Source: Chloroflexota bacterium (GTDB lineage: Bacteria > Chloroflexota > Anaerolineae > Aggregatilineales > Phototrophicaceae). Taken from it: a stretch of 64,000 nt of DNA. Shown piece by piece: positions 35,834 through 42,991 of this stretch. Position numbers and translations under genes: made by a program. Every line of letters begins with the position of its first letter. The stretch's first letter is position 1. The notes below the pieces were generated by a model, which was given only the letters and a program-made list of their open reading frames with translations, was not told the origin of the DNA and searched no databases. Location of the stretch: contig JACRPS010000020.1 in assembly GCA_016223085.1 (NCBI GenBank), forward strand, positions 1 through 64,000, read 5' to 3'.

Positions 35834-36551
35834 ATTTAGGTTTCCGATACACCCCCACCAGATGCACGCGCCCGCGCGGCCAGATGGCATCCAGCACGCG
35901 CTCCGCCAGCACGCTCAGGTGGAACAGGCTTTCGTTCACCGCCAGATAGGACGGGTCGCTGACGTGTTCGAAGCGTTCTTCCTGCAAGCCCGCGCCAGTC
36001 AGCAGGCGGTGTAAATCGTTGTAGCTGTTAGCGCGATACCAGGTCGGGTTGATAAACTCCTCGTCGCGCCCGTAGATTTTGTACACAATGCGTTTAGCCG
36101 GGCGGTTGGGTATAACCCGCCGCAACCAGACCACGTAATTGTTCTTGTTCGGCGTAATGAACAGGAAGCGCCCACCGGGTTTCAGCACACGCGCCACTTC
36201 CGCGAAGGTGTGCGCCGGTTGTTGCAGATGTTCCAGCACCCAGGAGCAGGTGACGAGATCGAAGGTATTGGCGGGGTAGGGGAGTGCTTCGAGACTCGCT
36301 TCCACCAGCGTCGGGATTTCCGCCAGATGGGTGAACGTCGTGGCATAACGGTCAGTCCCCACAACCAGCTTTGCCAGCCCGACGTGCTCCTTGACCAGCC
36401 CGCCCGGCCCGCAGCCGGCATCCAGCAGCCGCGTGTTTTCGCTCACGAGGCCGTCCATCAGTTCCTTGTAGATTTCCAGCGCGGGGCGATAGCCGGGCTT
36501 CATCGCCTTGTATCGCTGCCGCACGCGCTCCTGCCGGTCAAGGGTGAACAT
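35832..36551 (-). CDS. Class I SAM-dependent methyltransferase
   Basis: 239 aa. Motif I RLLDAGCGPGGLV, acidic loop GTDRY, then LPYPANTFDLVTCSWVLEHLQQPAHTFAEVARVLKPGGRFLFITPN: a Methyltransf_11 fold with an extra C-terminal segment. The substrate is unknown. It lies between the two AtuA-type subunits, an unexpected position; whether it belongs to the pathway cannot be told. Confidence 0.88.
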   Translation of the reverse strand: MFTLDRQERVRQRYKAMKPGYRPALEIYKELMDGLVSENTRLLDAGCGPGGLVKEHVGLAKLVVGTDRYATTFTHLAEIPTLVEASLEALPYPANTFDLVTCSWVLEHLQQPAHTFAEVARVLKPGGRFLFITPNKNNYVVWLRRVIPNRPAKRIVYKIYGRDEEFINPTWYRANSYNDLHRLLTGAGLQEERFEHVSDPSYLAVNESLFHLSVLAERVLDAIWPRGRVHLVGVYRKPK

Positions 36552-36572
36552 CAGGGTTCGTATCCATTTGGT

Positions 36573-36600
36573 GTAGGGACACGATATATCGTGTCCCTAC
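36573..36600. repeat. Family B palindrome
   Basis: GTAGGGACACGATATATCGTGTCCCTAC, 6 bp downstream of the AtuA-like gene's stop. Confidence 0.9.
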
Positions 36601-36606
36601 GGACGA

Positions 36607-37971
36607 TTACACGACGAAATATTCAATCACCGGCTGCACCTTGTTCCGCCCCATCAGTGTCGGCCACAGGCCAATCACGTAGCGCGGCTCGGCGCCCACC
36701 GTCGTGCCGCTGACGCTCATGCCCGCCGGGCCGCTGAGGCCAGTGGTCATAATCTGGCGCACCGCGTTCCTGAGCGTATCCATATCTCCCGCCGTGAACA
36801 TCACCCGCACGATGATTTCCAGCGGGTCATCCGGCAGCGCCGCAAGCGAACCATACAGGCTGTTCATACCGAGATAGCTGTACTCGACGCGCTCAATACC
36901 TGGCATCTGGTGGAAAAGTTCGTTCAGCATCGCTTTCATCTGCTCGACCTTGCGCCAGGCTTCCGGCCAGCCGACCGTAAAAATCAACTCGCGCATGAAA
37001 CCTTCCAGCCGCCCAGCGTTCAGTTTGAGCGTATCCGGGCGCGGTTTGCCGGTGACGCCGGACACGCGCACCTGATTGTCGCCAACCTGTTCCAGCCGCA
37101 GCGTCGTGAAGTTCGCCACGACGTCCGGCGTGATGTAACTGGCCGGGTCGTGAACCTCGTACAACAACTGCTCTTTCACGGTTTCGAGCGTCACGCAGCC
37201 GGGGGTGTCCGGCGTTTTGGTGACGATGAAGCTGCCGTTGGCTTCAACATGGGCGATGGGATAGCCTAAGTAGGGTAATTCTGCCGCGTTGGTGCGATCA
37301 ATCAGCGCCAGGCTGTTGCCACCAACCACCTGCCCGGTGCATTCCAGCAGATGGCCGCAGACAATGCCCGCCGCCAGTTTGTCCCAATCATCCCACGCCC
37401 AGCCATAACGCGCCACCAGCGGCGCGAGATACAGGCACGGGTCGGCCACACGCCCGGTAATCACGATGTCCGCGCCGTTGTTGAGCGCCTCAACAATCGG
37501 TGCAGCGCCAAGATAGACGTTGGCTGTGACGAAATTCTGGTTGCCAGCGTCCGCCAGACGTTCGCCCGTTTCGATGTTGGTGAGGTCTTCACCTGCCGCC
37601 TGCAACTCGGCCAGCCGCGCCAACACGTCATCGCCGCTGACCGCCGCCACCTTCAAACCGGCCAGCCCCATTTGCGCCGCCGTTTCGCGCACCATCTCCG
37701 CCGCCGCCTGGGGATTGAGGCCGCCGCCGTTGGTAATCAGTGGGATTTTGCGCCTGAACGCTTCCGGCAGAATCTGCTGCGCGATGATGCGCAGGTCAAA
37801 GGTATAACCGCGCTTCGGGTTCGCCAGCCTGTCTTTTTGCAGAATCGCCAGCGTCAGTTCCGACAGCGCCTCGAAGCAGACAACATCCACGTGGCCGCCG
37901 GTAATCATCGGCAGCGCCTTCGTCACGTCGTCGCCGTAAAATCCCTGTGCCGAGCCGATTCGATAGGTCAT
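36607..37971 (-). CDS. AtuA-like protein (DUF1446, acyclic terpene utilisation)
   Basis: 454 aa from MTYRIGSAQGFYGDDVTKALPMI. Family features: LITNGGGLNPQAAAEMVRETA, KVAAVSGDD, NVYLGAAPIVEALNNGADIVITGRVADPCLYLAPL and ECTGQVVGGN. AtuA is needed for growth on acyclic terpenes in pseudomonads, but its reaction is uncharacterised. The small-subunit counterpart is encoded at 35409..35723. Together with carboxylase, hydratase and acyl-CoA dehydrogenase genes it suggests branched-chain acyl-CoA breakdown. The track start adds 13 codons from spacer DNA. Confidence 0.88.
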   Translation of the reverse strand: MTYRIGSAQGFYGDDVTKALPMITGGHVDVVCFEALSELTLAILQKDRLANPKRGYTFDLRIIAQQILPEAFRRKIPLITNGGGLNPQAAAEMVRETAAQMGLAGLKVAAVSGDDVLARLAELQAAGEDLTNIETGERLADAGNQNFVTANVYLGAAPIVEALNNGADIVITGRVADPCLYLAPLVARYGWAWDDWDKLAAGIVCGHLLECTGQVVGGNSLALIDRTNAAELPYLGYPIAHVEANGSFIVTKTPDTPGCVTLETVKEQLLYEVHDPASYITPDVVANFTTLRLEQVGDNQVRVSGVTGKPRPDTLKLNAGRLEGFMRELIFTVGWPEAWRKVEQMKAMLNELFHQMPGIERVEYSYLGMNSLYGSLAALPDDPLEIIVRVMFTAGDMDTLRNAVRQIMTTGLSGPAGMSVSGTTVGAEPRYVIGLWPTLMGRNKVQPVIEYFVV

Positions 37972-37983
37972 AAAAATACTTTC

Positions 37984-38053
37984 TAACCGCCAAGACGCCA
38001 GGTACGCCAAGATTTTAAGAATAGTTTCCTGGCGTTCTCTGCGTCCTGGTGGT
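37984..38053. repeat. Operon spacer repeat (CTAACCGCCAAGACGCCAGG...)
   Basis: CTAACCGCCAAGACGCCAGGTACGCCAAGATTTTAAGAATAG, then TTCCTGGCGTTCTCTGCGTCCTGGTGGTTCA. It fills the gap between the OsmC and AtuA-like genes. Confidence 0.7.
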
Positions 38054-38488
38054 TCAATCTGCTACAACGGAAATCGCTTTTGCAGAATCCAGCCGAACGG
38101 AGACGCCCTGCCGCAGCGTGTTCTGAATTTCGGCGACGGTATCGGTGTGGCGCATCAGGTCGAGGATGGCGGCTTCGCTGGCTTCCGCTTCGACAATCGC
38201 TTTATAAGTGATGTTTTCGGCGCAGCTTCCCGGTGCGTCGCTGAACTCACCGGAAACTTCGACCTGCACGTTTCGAACATTAATATTGCGCTTCGCCGCC
38301 TCGCGGTAGACGTCGTTGCAGTAACAGGTAGCCAGTGCCAGGAACAGCAGTTCGCCGCCGTTCGCGCTGGAACCGAAGCCGTTGGCCTTCGGCGGGATGT
38401 CAATCGAATGGGCCTGATCGTTCGTTCTTAAATAAACTTCGTGACTGCCTTCACTGCTTTTCACCTGCGCGCTAATCTTCATCATCAC
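38054..38488 (-). CDS. OsmC family protein
   Basis: 144 aa. KISAQVKSSEGSHEVYLRTNDQAHSIDIPPKANGFGSSANGGELLFLALATCYCNDVYREAAKR matches the OsmC/Ohr fold, with one conserved redox Cys in the CYCND motif. The second canonical Cys of Ohr-type peroxidases is not at its usual place; the C in GSCAEN is a candidate. Many such proteins reduce organic hydroperoxides. It sits between the acyl-CoA dehydrogenase and the AtuA-like gene. Confidence 0.85.
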   Translation of the reverse strand: MMMKISAQVKSSEGSHEVYLRTNDQAHSIDIPPKANGFGSSANGGELLFLALATCYCNDVYREAAKRNINVRNVQVEVSGEFSDAPGSCAENITYKAIVEAEASEAAILDLMRHTDTVAEIQNTLRQGVSVRLDSAKAISVVAD

Positions 38489-38496
38489 CCCTGCTT

Positions 38497-38612
38497 TCTA
38501 ACCGCCAAGACGCCAAGCGCGCCAAGATTTAAAATGAGTTTCTTTGCGCCTTTGCCTCTTCGCGTTCTTTGCGTTGAATCTTTCTTCTTCCCTCTGTGCC
38601 TCTGCGTTATGC
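38497..38612. repeat. Operon spacer repeat (CCGCCAAGACGCCAAGCGCGCC...TTTGCGCC...)
   Basis: CTAACCGCCAAGACGCCAAGCGCGCCAAG, then CTTTGCGCCTTTGCCTCTTCGCG and CCTCTGTGCCTCTGCGTTATGC. Same family as 33570, 35355, 37984 and 40955. Confidence 0.75.
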
Positions 38613-38614
38613 TT

Positions 38615-39829
38615 TTAGCTTTCCGCCTTCTTCCGGCTCGGCATCATGCCTTCCAGCTTGGCGATAATGCCCATCATCACCTCGTCCGCGCCGCCGCCAA
38701 TGGAGAGCAGGCGCGCGTCCCGGTAATAACGCGAAATCCAGGTTTCCTCCATATAGCCCATGCCGCCGTAGAATTGCAGGCAGGTGTCGCCCACCTCGCG
38801 CGCCAGCCGCCCGGCTTTCAGCTTGCACATGCTGGCGATGCGTGTGACTTCGGTCGGGTCGGCCTGCGCCTGCATCAGCGCCGCGCAGTGATAATTCAGG
38901 TGGCGCAGGGCTTCGATCTCGGTCAGCAGTTCCACCAGCTTAAACTGAATCCACTGGTTGTGTATCAGGGGCTGCCCAAACGTCTCGCGCTCCGAGCAGT
39001 ATTTCATGGTTTCGCGCACGGCCAGTTCCATGCCGGAGGTGGCCGAAATCGAGCCGACGAGGCGCTCCATCTGGAACTGTTCCATCTGCAGGTAGAATCC
39101 CATGCCTTCCGCGCCGATCAGGTTTGACTGTGGCACGCGCACATTTTCAAACGTCAGTACGGCGGTATCGCTGCTGCGGTTGCCCAGTTTCACCAGTTTG
39201 CGGCTGACGCTGAAGCCCGGCGTGCTGGTGGGCACCATGATGAGCGACAGCCCTTTGTAACCGCGTCCCGGCGTGGTGCGCGCCAACAAACAGACCCAAT
39301 CGGCCTGCGTGCCGTTGGTGATATACATCTTGCTGCCGTTAATCACGTAGTCGTCGCCGTCCGGTTCGGCGCGGGTGATGATGGCGGCCACGTCGCTGCC
39401 TGTGCCCGGTTCGGTCACGCCGATGCAACCGACCATCTCGCCTTTGATGGCCGGTTCAAGGAACTGCTTTTTGAGTTCGGGCGAGCCGTATTTCGCCAGC
39501 GCCGGAGTGCACATATCGGTATGGACGAGGATGCCCATTGGCACGCCGGCGCAGTGGCAGCGCCCCAGTTCTTCCGCCAGCACAACGGTGAACCAGATGT
39601 CGGCGTTCGCGCCGCCGTATTCCTCGTCGTAGTTGAGGCCGAGGAAGCCGAGTTTGCCCATTTTCCGCAGCACGTCATGGGCCGGCCACGTGCCGGCCTC
39701 TTCCCACTCGTCACAATGGGGATTGAGTTCTTTTTCGACAAAACTCCGCACGGCTTTACGGAACATCTCATGTTCGTCGGTGAAGGGGGAGGCAACGTTT
39801 AAGGTGGGGCGGGTGGAGTCTAAGACCAT
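38615..39829 (-). CDS. Acyl-CoA dehydrogenase (isovaleryl/AtuD type)
   Basis: 404 aa, three-domain FAD fold. VTEPGTGSDVAAI and KMYITNG in the middle domain; C-terminal YRDARLLSIGGGADEVMMGIIAK. The usual catalytic Glu of the EGTSE motif is Gly here. A Glu instead sits in QMERLVGSISATSG (about 253), matching isovaleryl-CoA and long-chain type enzymes that place the base on helix G. This supports a branched substrate such as isovaleryl- or citronellyl-CoA. First of the small run dehydrogenase, OsmC, AtuA-like. Confidence 0.92.
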   Translation of the reverse strand: MVLDSTRPTLNVASPFTDEHEMFRKAVRSFVEKELNPHCDEWEEAGTWPAHDVLRKMGKLGFLGLNYDEEYGGANADIWFTVVLAEELGRCHCAGVPMGILVHTDMCTPALAKYGSPELKKQFLEPAIKGEMVGCIGVTEPGTGSDVAAIITRAEPDGDDYVINGSKMYITNGTQADWVCLLARTTPGRGYKGLSLIMVPTSTPGFSVSRKLVKLGNRSSDTAVLTFENVRVPQSNLIGAEGMGFYLQMEQFQMERLVGSISATSGMELAVRETMKYCSERETFGQPLIHNQWIQFKLVELLTEIEALRHLNYHCAALMQAQADPTEVTRIASMCKLKAGRLAREVGDTCLQFYGGMGYMEETWISRYYRDARLLSIGGGADEVMMGIIAKLEGMMPSRKKAES

Positions 39830-39849
39830 CAGGAAACCTCACAAATTTT

Positions 39850-40272
39850 CTATTTTACGGGTGTTAGCTCAAAAACAATTACTTTGCGTTCATTGCCGTT
39901 GATGTCCCGTCCTTTTCGATATTGAAAACCCCGATACATCATTTGCCCTATGTAGCGAACATATCCCCGGTTTACGTATTCAAAGAGGTGCAGTTCCTTT
40001 TCAAGTTGGAGATGATCCCTTATTACGCGGTTACCGCGCGTAAATGTCATATCTCCAACTTGGCCTTCGCCCGTGTAGAGAAAAACTCGTTCAGCAGTCC
40101 AACCATCTTTATAACCATATTGTTCGCCTGTCTGACTTGTAAAAAGCAGGATGATATTATGCTGTGATGGGGTGCTTATACCGCCCTGCATTTGCCCACC
40201 GTAGCGGTCATGTAATTCTGTTCGTTTATATATTTCGTCTTTTATGAATTGATGCCTTGTTTGTTGTTTCAT
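39850..40272 (-). CDS. Stand-alone SRA-like domain of ScoMcrA-type endonucleases, HNH missing
   Basis: 140 aa. LHDRYGGQMQGGISTPSQHNIILLFTSQTGEQYGYKDGWTAERVFLYTGEGQVGDMTFTRGNRVIRDH is the modified-DNA-binding SRA-like head seen at the N-terminus of ScoMcrA-like HNH restriction endonucleases. The ORF stops at ELTPVK, where longer homologues continue into a nuclease domain. So this is either a truncated endonuclease or a free-standing reader domain. The AT content is higher than in neighbours, a hint of transfer. Function inferred: recognition of modified DNA. Confidence 0.75.
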   Translation of the reverse strand: MKQQTRHQFIKDEIYKRTELHDRYGGQMQGGISTPSQHNIILLFTSQTGEQYGYKDGWTAERVFLYTGEGQVGDMTFTRGNRVIRDHLQLEKELHLFEYVNRGYVRYIGQMMYRGFQYRKGRDINGNERKVIVFELTPVK

Positions 40273-40299
40273 GTTTACCTCGTTTTTGGAAATAAACGA

Positions 40300-40445
40300 G
40301 AATTCCTGCCCGCTTCAAGCGGGTTTTTGCCTTCAGCCGCAGGGCTTCCAGCCTGCGGCGCGCCTTCAGCTTTCTGTCCCTTTAGTGGACATGGTTTTTC
40401 GGCAGCCAGAGGTTTAAACCTCTGGCGGAGCAATGGCAGGCGTTT
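40300..40445. repeat. Family F hairpin cluster
   Basis: CCGCAGGGCTTCCAGCCTGCGG, CCCTTTAGTGG and CCAGAGGTTTAAACCTCTGG, between the SRA-like and DUF433 genes. Confidence 0.7.
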
Positions 40446-40448
40446 GTT

Positions 40449-40667
40449 TTATTCGGACAATCCTTTAGTCTTTCCCATATCCTCAGCGTATTCGATAGCC
40501 GCTTGAATATCTTCCGCTGTCAATCGCGGATGTGCGTCTATAATTTCCTCAATAGACATCCCCGCGCGAACCTTCTCCACGATGGATTCAACTGTTATTC
40601 GCGTCCCTTTGATGACCGGCTTGCCAACCATAACGCCGGGGTCTATGCTAATGCGTTCATGTTTCAT
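40449..40667 (-). CDS. DUF433 family antitoxin-like protein
   Basis: 72 aa. RISIDPGVMVGKPVIKGTRITVESIVEKVRAGMSIEEIIDAHPRLTAEDIQAAIEYA is a textbook DUF433 domain with a predicted HTH-like fold, often the antitoxin half of VapBC45-like pairs. Its ATG overlaps the TGA of the HicB-like gene (ATGA), so translation is coupled. No cognate DUF5615/PIN toxin follows in this strand. Confidence 0.88.
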   Translation of the reverse strand: MKHERISIDPGVMVGKPVIKGTRITVESIVEKVRAGMSIEEIIDAHPRLTAEDIQAAIEYAEDMGKTKGLSE

Positions 40668-40921
40668 GCGCTTTTTAGCTCTGCCGGTTCAGGGATTGTT
40701 ATCCCCGCCTCAATCGCTGTCTCCAGCCATAAGGTTTTAGCCTCGTCAATCATCTCAAGGGCTTCCGCCCGCGAACGGCCTTGAGTCATACAGCCCGGCA
40801 GCAGCGGAATTTCGGCAAACCAGTAACCGTCTTCGTCGGGTGTAAGTTCAATGGTGTATGGCAGCGAGAGATAATAGTCGAGCGTTTTATTCGTCTTCGT
40901 TTTCATCGGCTTCACTTTCAT
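40664..40921 (-). CDS. HicB-like antitoxin
   Basis: 85 aa from MKVKPMKTK. YTIELTPDEDGYWFAEIPLLPGCMTQGRSRAEALEMIDEAKTLWLETAIEAG is the HicB partial-RNase-H-like fold. A HicA toxin is not visible; the coupled partner is DUF433 instead. The ATG at 40921 sits at the edge of a family B palindrome, and an alternative start MKTKTNK lies five codons further in. The track start at 40981 reads through the palindrome (FCRDTIYRVR). Confidence 0.85.
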   Translation of the reverse strand: MKVKPMKTKTNKTLDYYLSLPYTIELTPDEDGYWFAEIPLLPGCMTQGRSRAEALEMIDEAKTLWLETAIEAGITIPEPAELKSA

Positions 40922-40947
40922 ACGGACACGATATATCGTGTCCCTAC
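40920..40947. repeat. Family B palindrome at the HicB start
   Basis: ATACGGACACGATATATCGTGTCCCTAC, one mismatch from the consensus. The antitoxin start codon overlaps its edge. Confidence 0.85.
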
Positions 40948-40954
40948 AAAAGGC

Positions 40955-41043
40955 AATCTTTGCGGCTTTGCCCCTTTGCATCTTTGCGTTAAATCTCTCA
41001 TCTTTTTCTCTGTGCCTCTGAGTCTCCGTGCCTCCGTGTTATG
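40955..41043. repeat. Operon spacer repeat (CTTTGCGGCTTTGCCCC...)
   Basis: CTTTGCGGCTTTGCCCCTTTGCATCTTTGCGTTAAATCTC, then CTCTGTGCCTCTGAGTCTCCGTGCCTCCGTG. Last copy of the family, just downstream of the carboxyltransferase. Confidence 0.7.
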
Positions 41044-41052
41044 CTTTTTCTT

Positions 41053-42663
41053 CTACATCCGAAACACGCCGTAGCGCGGCGTGCCGGCGCTCACCCAGTC
41101 GCGGTTGTAACTCATCGAAAGGCCGACGGTCAGCGCCATGCGCGTGTCGCGCGGGTCAATCAGCCCGTCGTCCCACAGGCGCGCCGTGCCGTAATAGGGG
41201 TCGCTTTCCTCGTCAAACTTGTGTTTAACCATCAGCTTCATCATCTCGATCTGTTGCAGGTCGGGTTCTTCGCCCTTGCGCCGCGCCGAGTCGGTCTGCA
41301 CGATGCCGAGCACACCCGCCGCCTGCTCGCCACCCATGACCGCCGTCCGGCTGGTCGGCCAGGCCAGGAGCAGGCGCGGGTCGTAGGCGCGCCCGCACAT
41401 GGCGTAATAACCCGCGCCGTAAGCCCCGCCGATCAGGACGGTGAATTGAGGCACGGTGCTGTTCGCTACCGCGTTAATCATCTGCGCGCCGTGTTTGATG
41501 ATGCCGCCGGCTTCGTACTTCTGCCCGACCATAAAGCCGGTGATGTTCTGGAAATAAATCAGGGGAGTCCGGCTGTGGTTGCACAGTTGGATGAACTGCG
41601 CCGCCTTGTTGGCCGACTCCGAAAACAGGATGCCATTGTTCGCCAGAATGCCAACCGGGAAGCCATTGATGTGGGTGTAGCCGGTGACCAGCGTGCTGCC
41701 GTAGTCCGGCTTAAATTCCACGAAGCGCGAGCCGTCCACGAGACGCGCCAGGATTTCGCGCATGTCCAGCGGTTGGCGAATGGTGTCAATCGGGACAATG
41801 CCGAGCAGTTCGTCGGGGTCGTACAGCGGCGGTTCGGGGGATTGTCGGTTGGGGACAGGTGTTTTGCGCCAGTTCAGCCGCGCCACAATCTCGCGGCCAA
41901 TGCGAATTGCGTCGGCGTCGTCCTCGGCTACGAAGTCGGCCAGTCCAGACACGCGGGCGTGCATGTCGGTCCCGCCGAGCGATTCCTCGTCCACTTCTTC
42001 GCCAGTCGCCATTTTGACCAGCGGCGGCCCACCGAGGAACGCGAGTCCCTGTTTGCGAACGAACACGGTGTAATCGCTGAGGCCGGGGATGTACGCGCCG
42101 CCCGCCGTGCTGTTGCCAAACACCAGCGAAATCTGGGGAATGCCTATCGCGCTCATGCGCGCCTGGTTGCAAAAGCCTCGCCCGCCGTCCACAAAAATGT
42201 CGGCCTGGTGGGGCAGGTTCGCGCCGCCGGACTCGACCAGATAAACGCAGGGCAGATGATTCTCCAGGGCGATCTGTTGAGCGCGCAGCGTCTTCTTGAG
42301 TGTGATTGGGTAGACCGTGCCGCCCTTCACGGTCGCTTCGTTCGCGCCAATCATACATTCGACGCCGTTCACCACGCCGATGCCGTTGACGCTGCCGGCA
42401 CCGGGCGTTTCATCGTTGTACATATCCCAGGCCGCCAACGTGCTCAGTTCAAGGAAGGGCGTGCCGGGGTCGAGCAGCAGTTCCACACGTTCGCGCGGCA
42501 GCAGTTTGCCGGCGTCCAGATGGCGCTTCACGGCGCGGTCGCTGCCACCCTGCCGAACTTTCGCCTGGCGGTCGGCAAGCGTCTGCACCAGTTGGCAATT
42601 ATGGTCGTAATTCCGGCGGAAATCGTCGCTGTGGGTGTCAATCCGGGTTTGGATAATTGGCAT
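41053..42663 (-). CDS. Acyl-CoA carboxylase carboxyltransferase subunit (methylcrotonyl or geranyl type)
   Basis: 536 aa. Both halves of a carboxyltransferase are present: LLDPGTPFLELS, YLVESGGANLPHQADIFVDGGRGFCNQARMSAIGIPQISLVFGNSTAGGAYIPGLSDYT, and FQNITGFMVGQKYEAGGIIKHGAQMINAVANSTVPQFTVLIGGAYGAGYYAMCGRAYDPRLLLAWP. GGANLP and FMVGQKYEAGGI are typical of MccB/AtuC (methylcrotonyl-/geranyl-CoA) instead of PccB. It transfers carboxyl from biotin on the 30437..32395 subunit. First gene of the catabolic run. Confidence 0.93.
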   Translation of the reverse strand: MPIIQTRIDTHSDDFRRNYDHNCQLVQTLADRQAKVRQGGSDRAVKRHLDAGKLLPRERVELLLDPGTPFLELSTLAAWDMYNDETPGAGSVNGIGVVNGVECMIGANEATVKGGTVYPITLKKTLRAQQIALENHLPCVYLVESGGANLPHQADIFVDGGRGFCNQARMSAIGIPQISLVFGNSTAGGAYIPGLSDYTVFVRKQGLAFLGGPPLVKMATGEEVDEESLGGTDMHARVSGLADFVAEDDADAIRIGREIVARLNWRKTPVPNRQSPEPPLYDPDELLGIVPIDTIRQPLDMREILARLVDGSRFVEFKPDYGSTLVTGYTHINGFPVGILANNGILFSESANKAAQFIQLCNHSRTPLIYFQNITGFMVGQKYEAGGIIKHGAQMINAVANSTVPQFTVLIGGAYGAGYYAMCGRAYDPRLLLAWPTSRTAVMGGEQAAGVLGIVQTDSARRKGEEPDLQQIEMMKLMVKHKFDEESDPYYGTARLWDDGLIDPRDTRMALTVGLSMSYNRDWVSAGTPRYGVFRM

Positions 42664-42991
42664 AACTTTAATTCGACTAATTTAACAACGGTTTGATTGT
42701 CCCATCATAACCATGACTGATGGATGCAGTCAACAATTCACACGCGGTATTCACAATTCACGCCTGGTGCAATCCATACAATATTAAGGAAAGTAAATTC
42801 GTCCGAGACAGACTACCCATTCCAGCAGGATTGTGATATATTTCTCTCGATGGTGTGCATTTGTTCACAATTCCGCTGAGTATGTTGAGGTATCCGTGCG
42901 GCTGTCGCCACCCCAATCTCCTACTGTCCACCCGATTTCCGATGCTTCTGCTATCCGTTTGACGTTCAACGATTAAATTCAAAGGAAACCG
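42664..42991. other. Intergenic region between divergent genes
   Basis: 328 bp, AT-richer than its surroundings, separating the divergent carboxyltransferase and KimA-like genes. It contains a short direct repeat (ATTCACACG/ATTCACAATTCACG at about 42730-42765). Promoters for both are expected; no riboswitch is recognised. Confidence 0.4.

Noticed and set aside
41041-42696. 551-aa plus-strand ORF
   Set aside because: Antisense shadow of the carboxyltransferase gene; His/Ala/Arg-rich low-information sequence with no domain.
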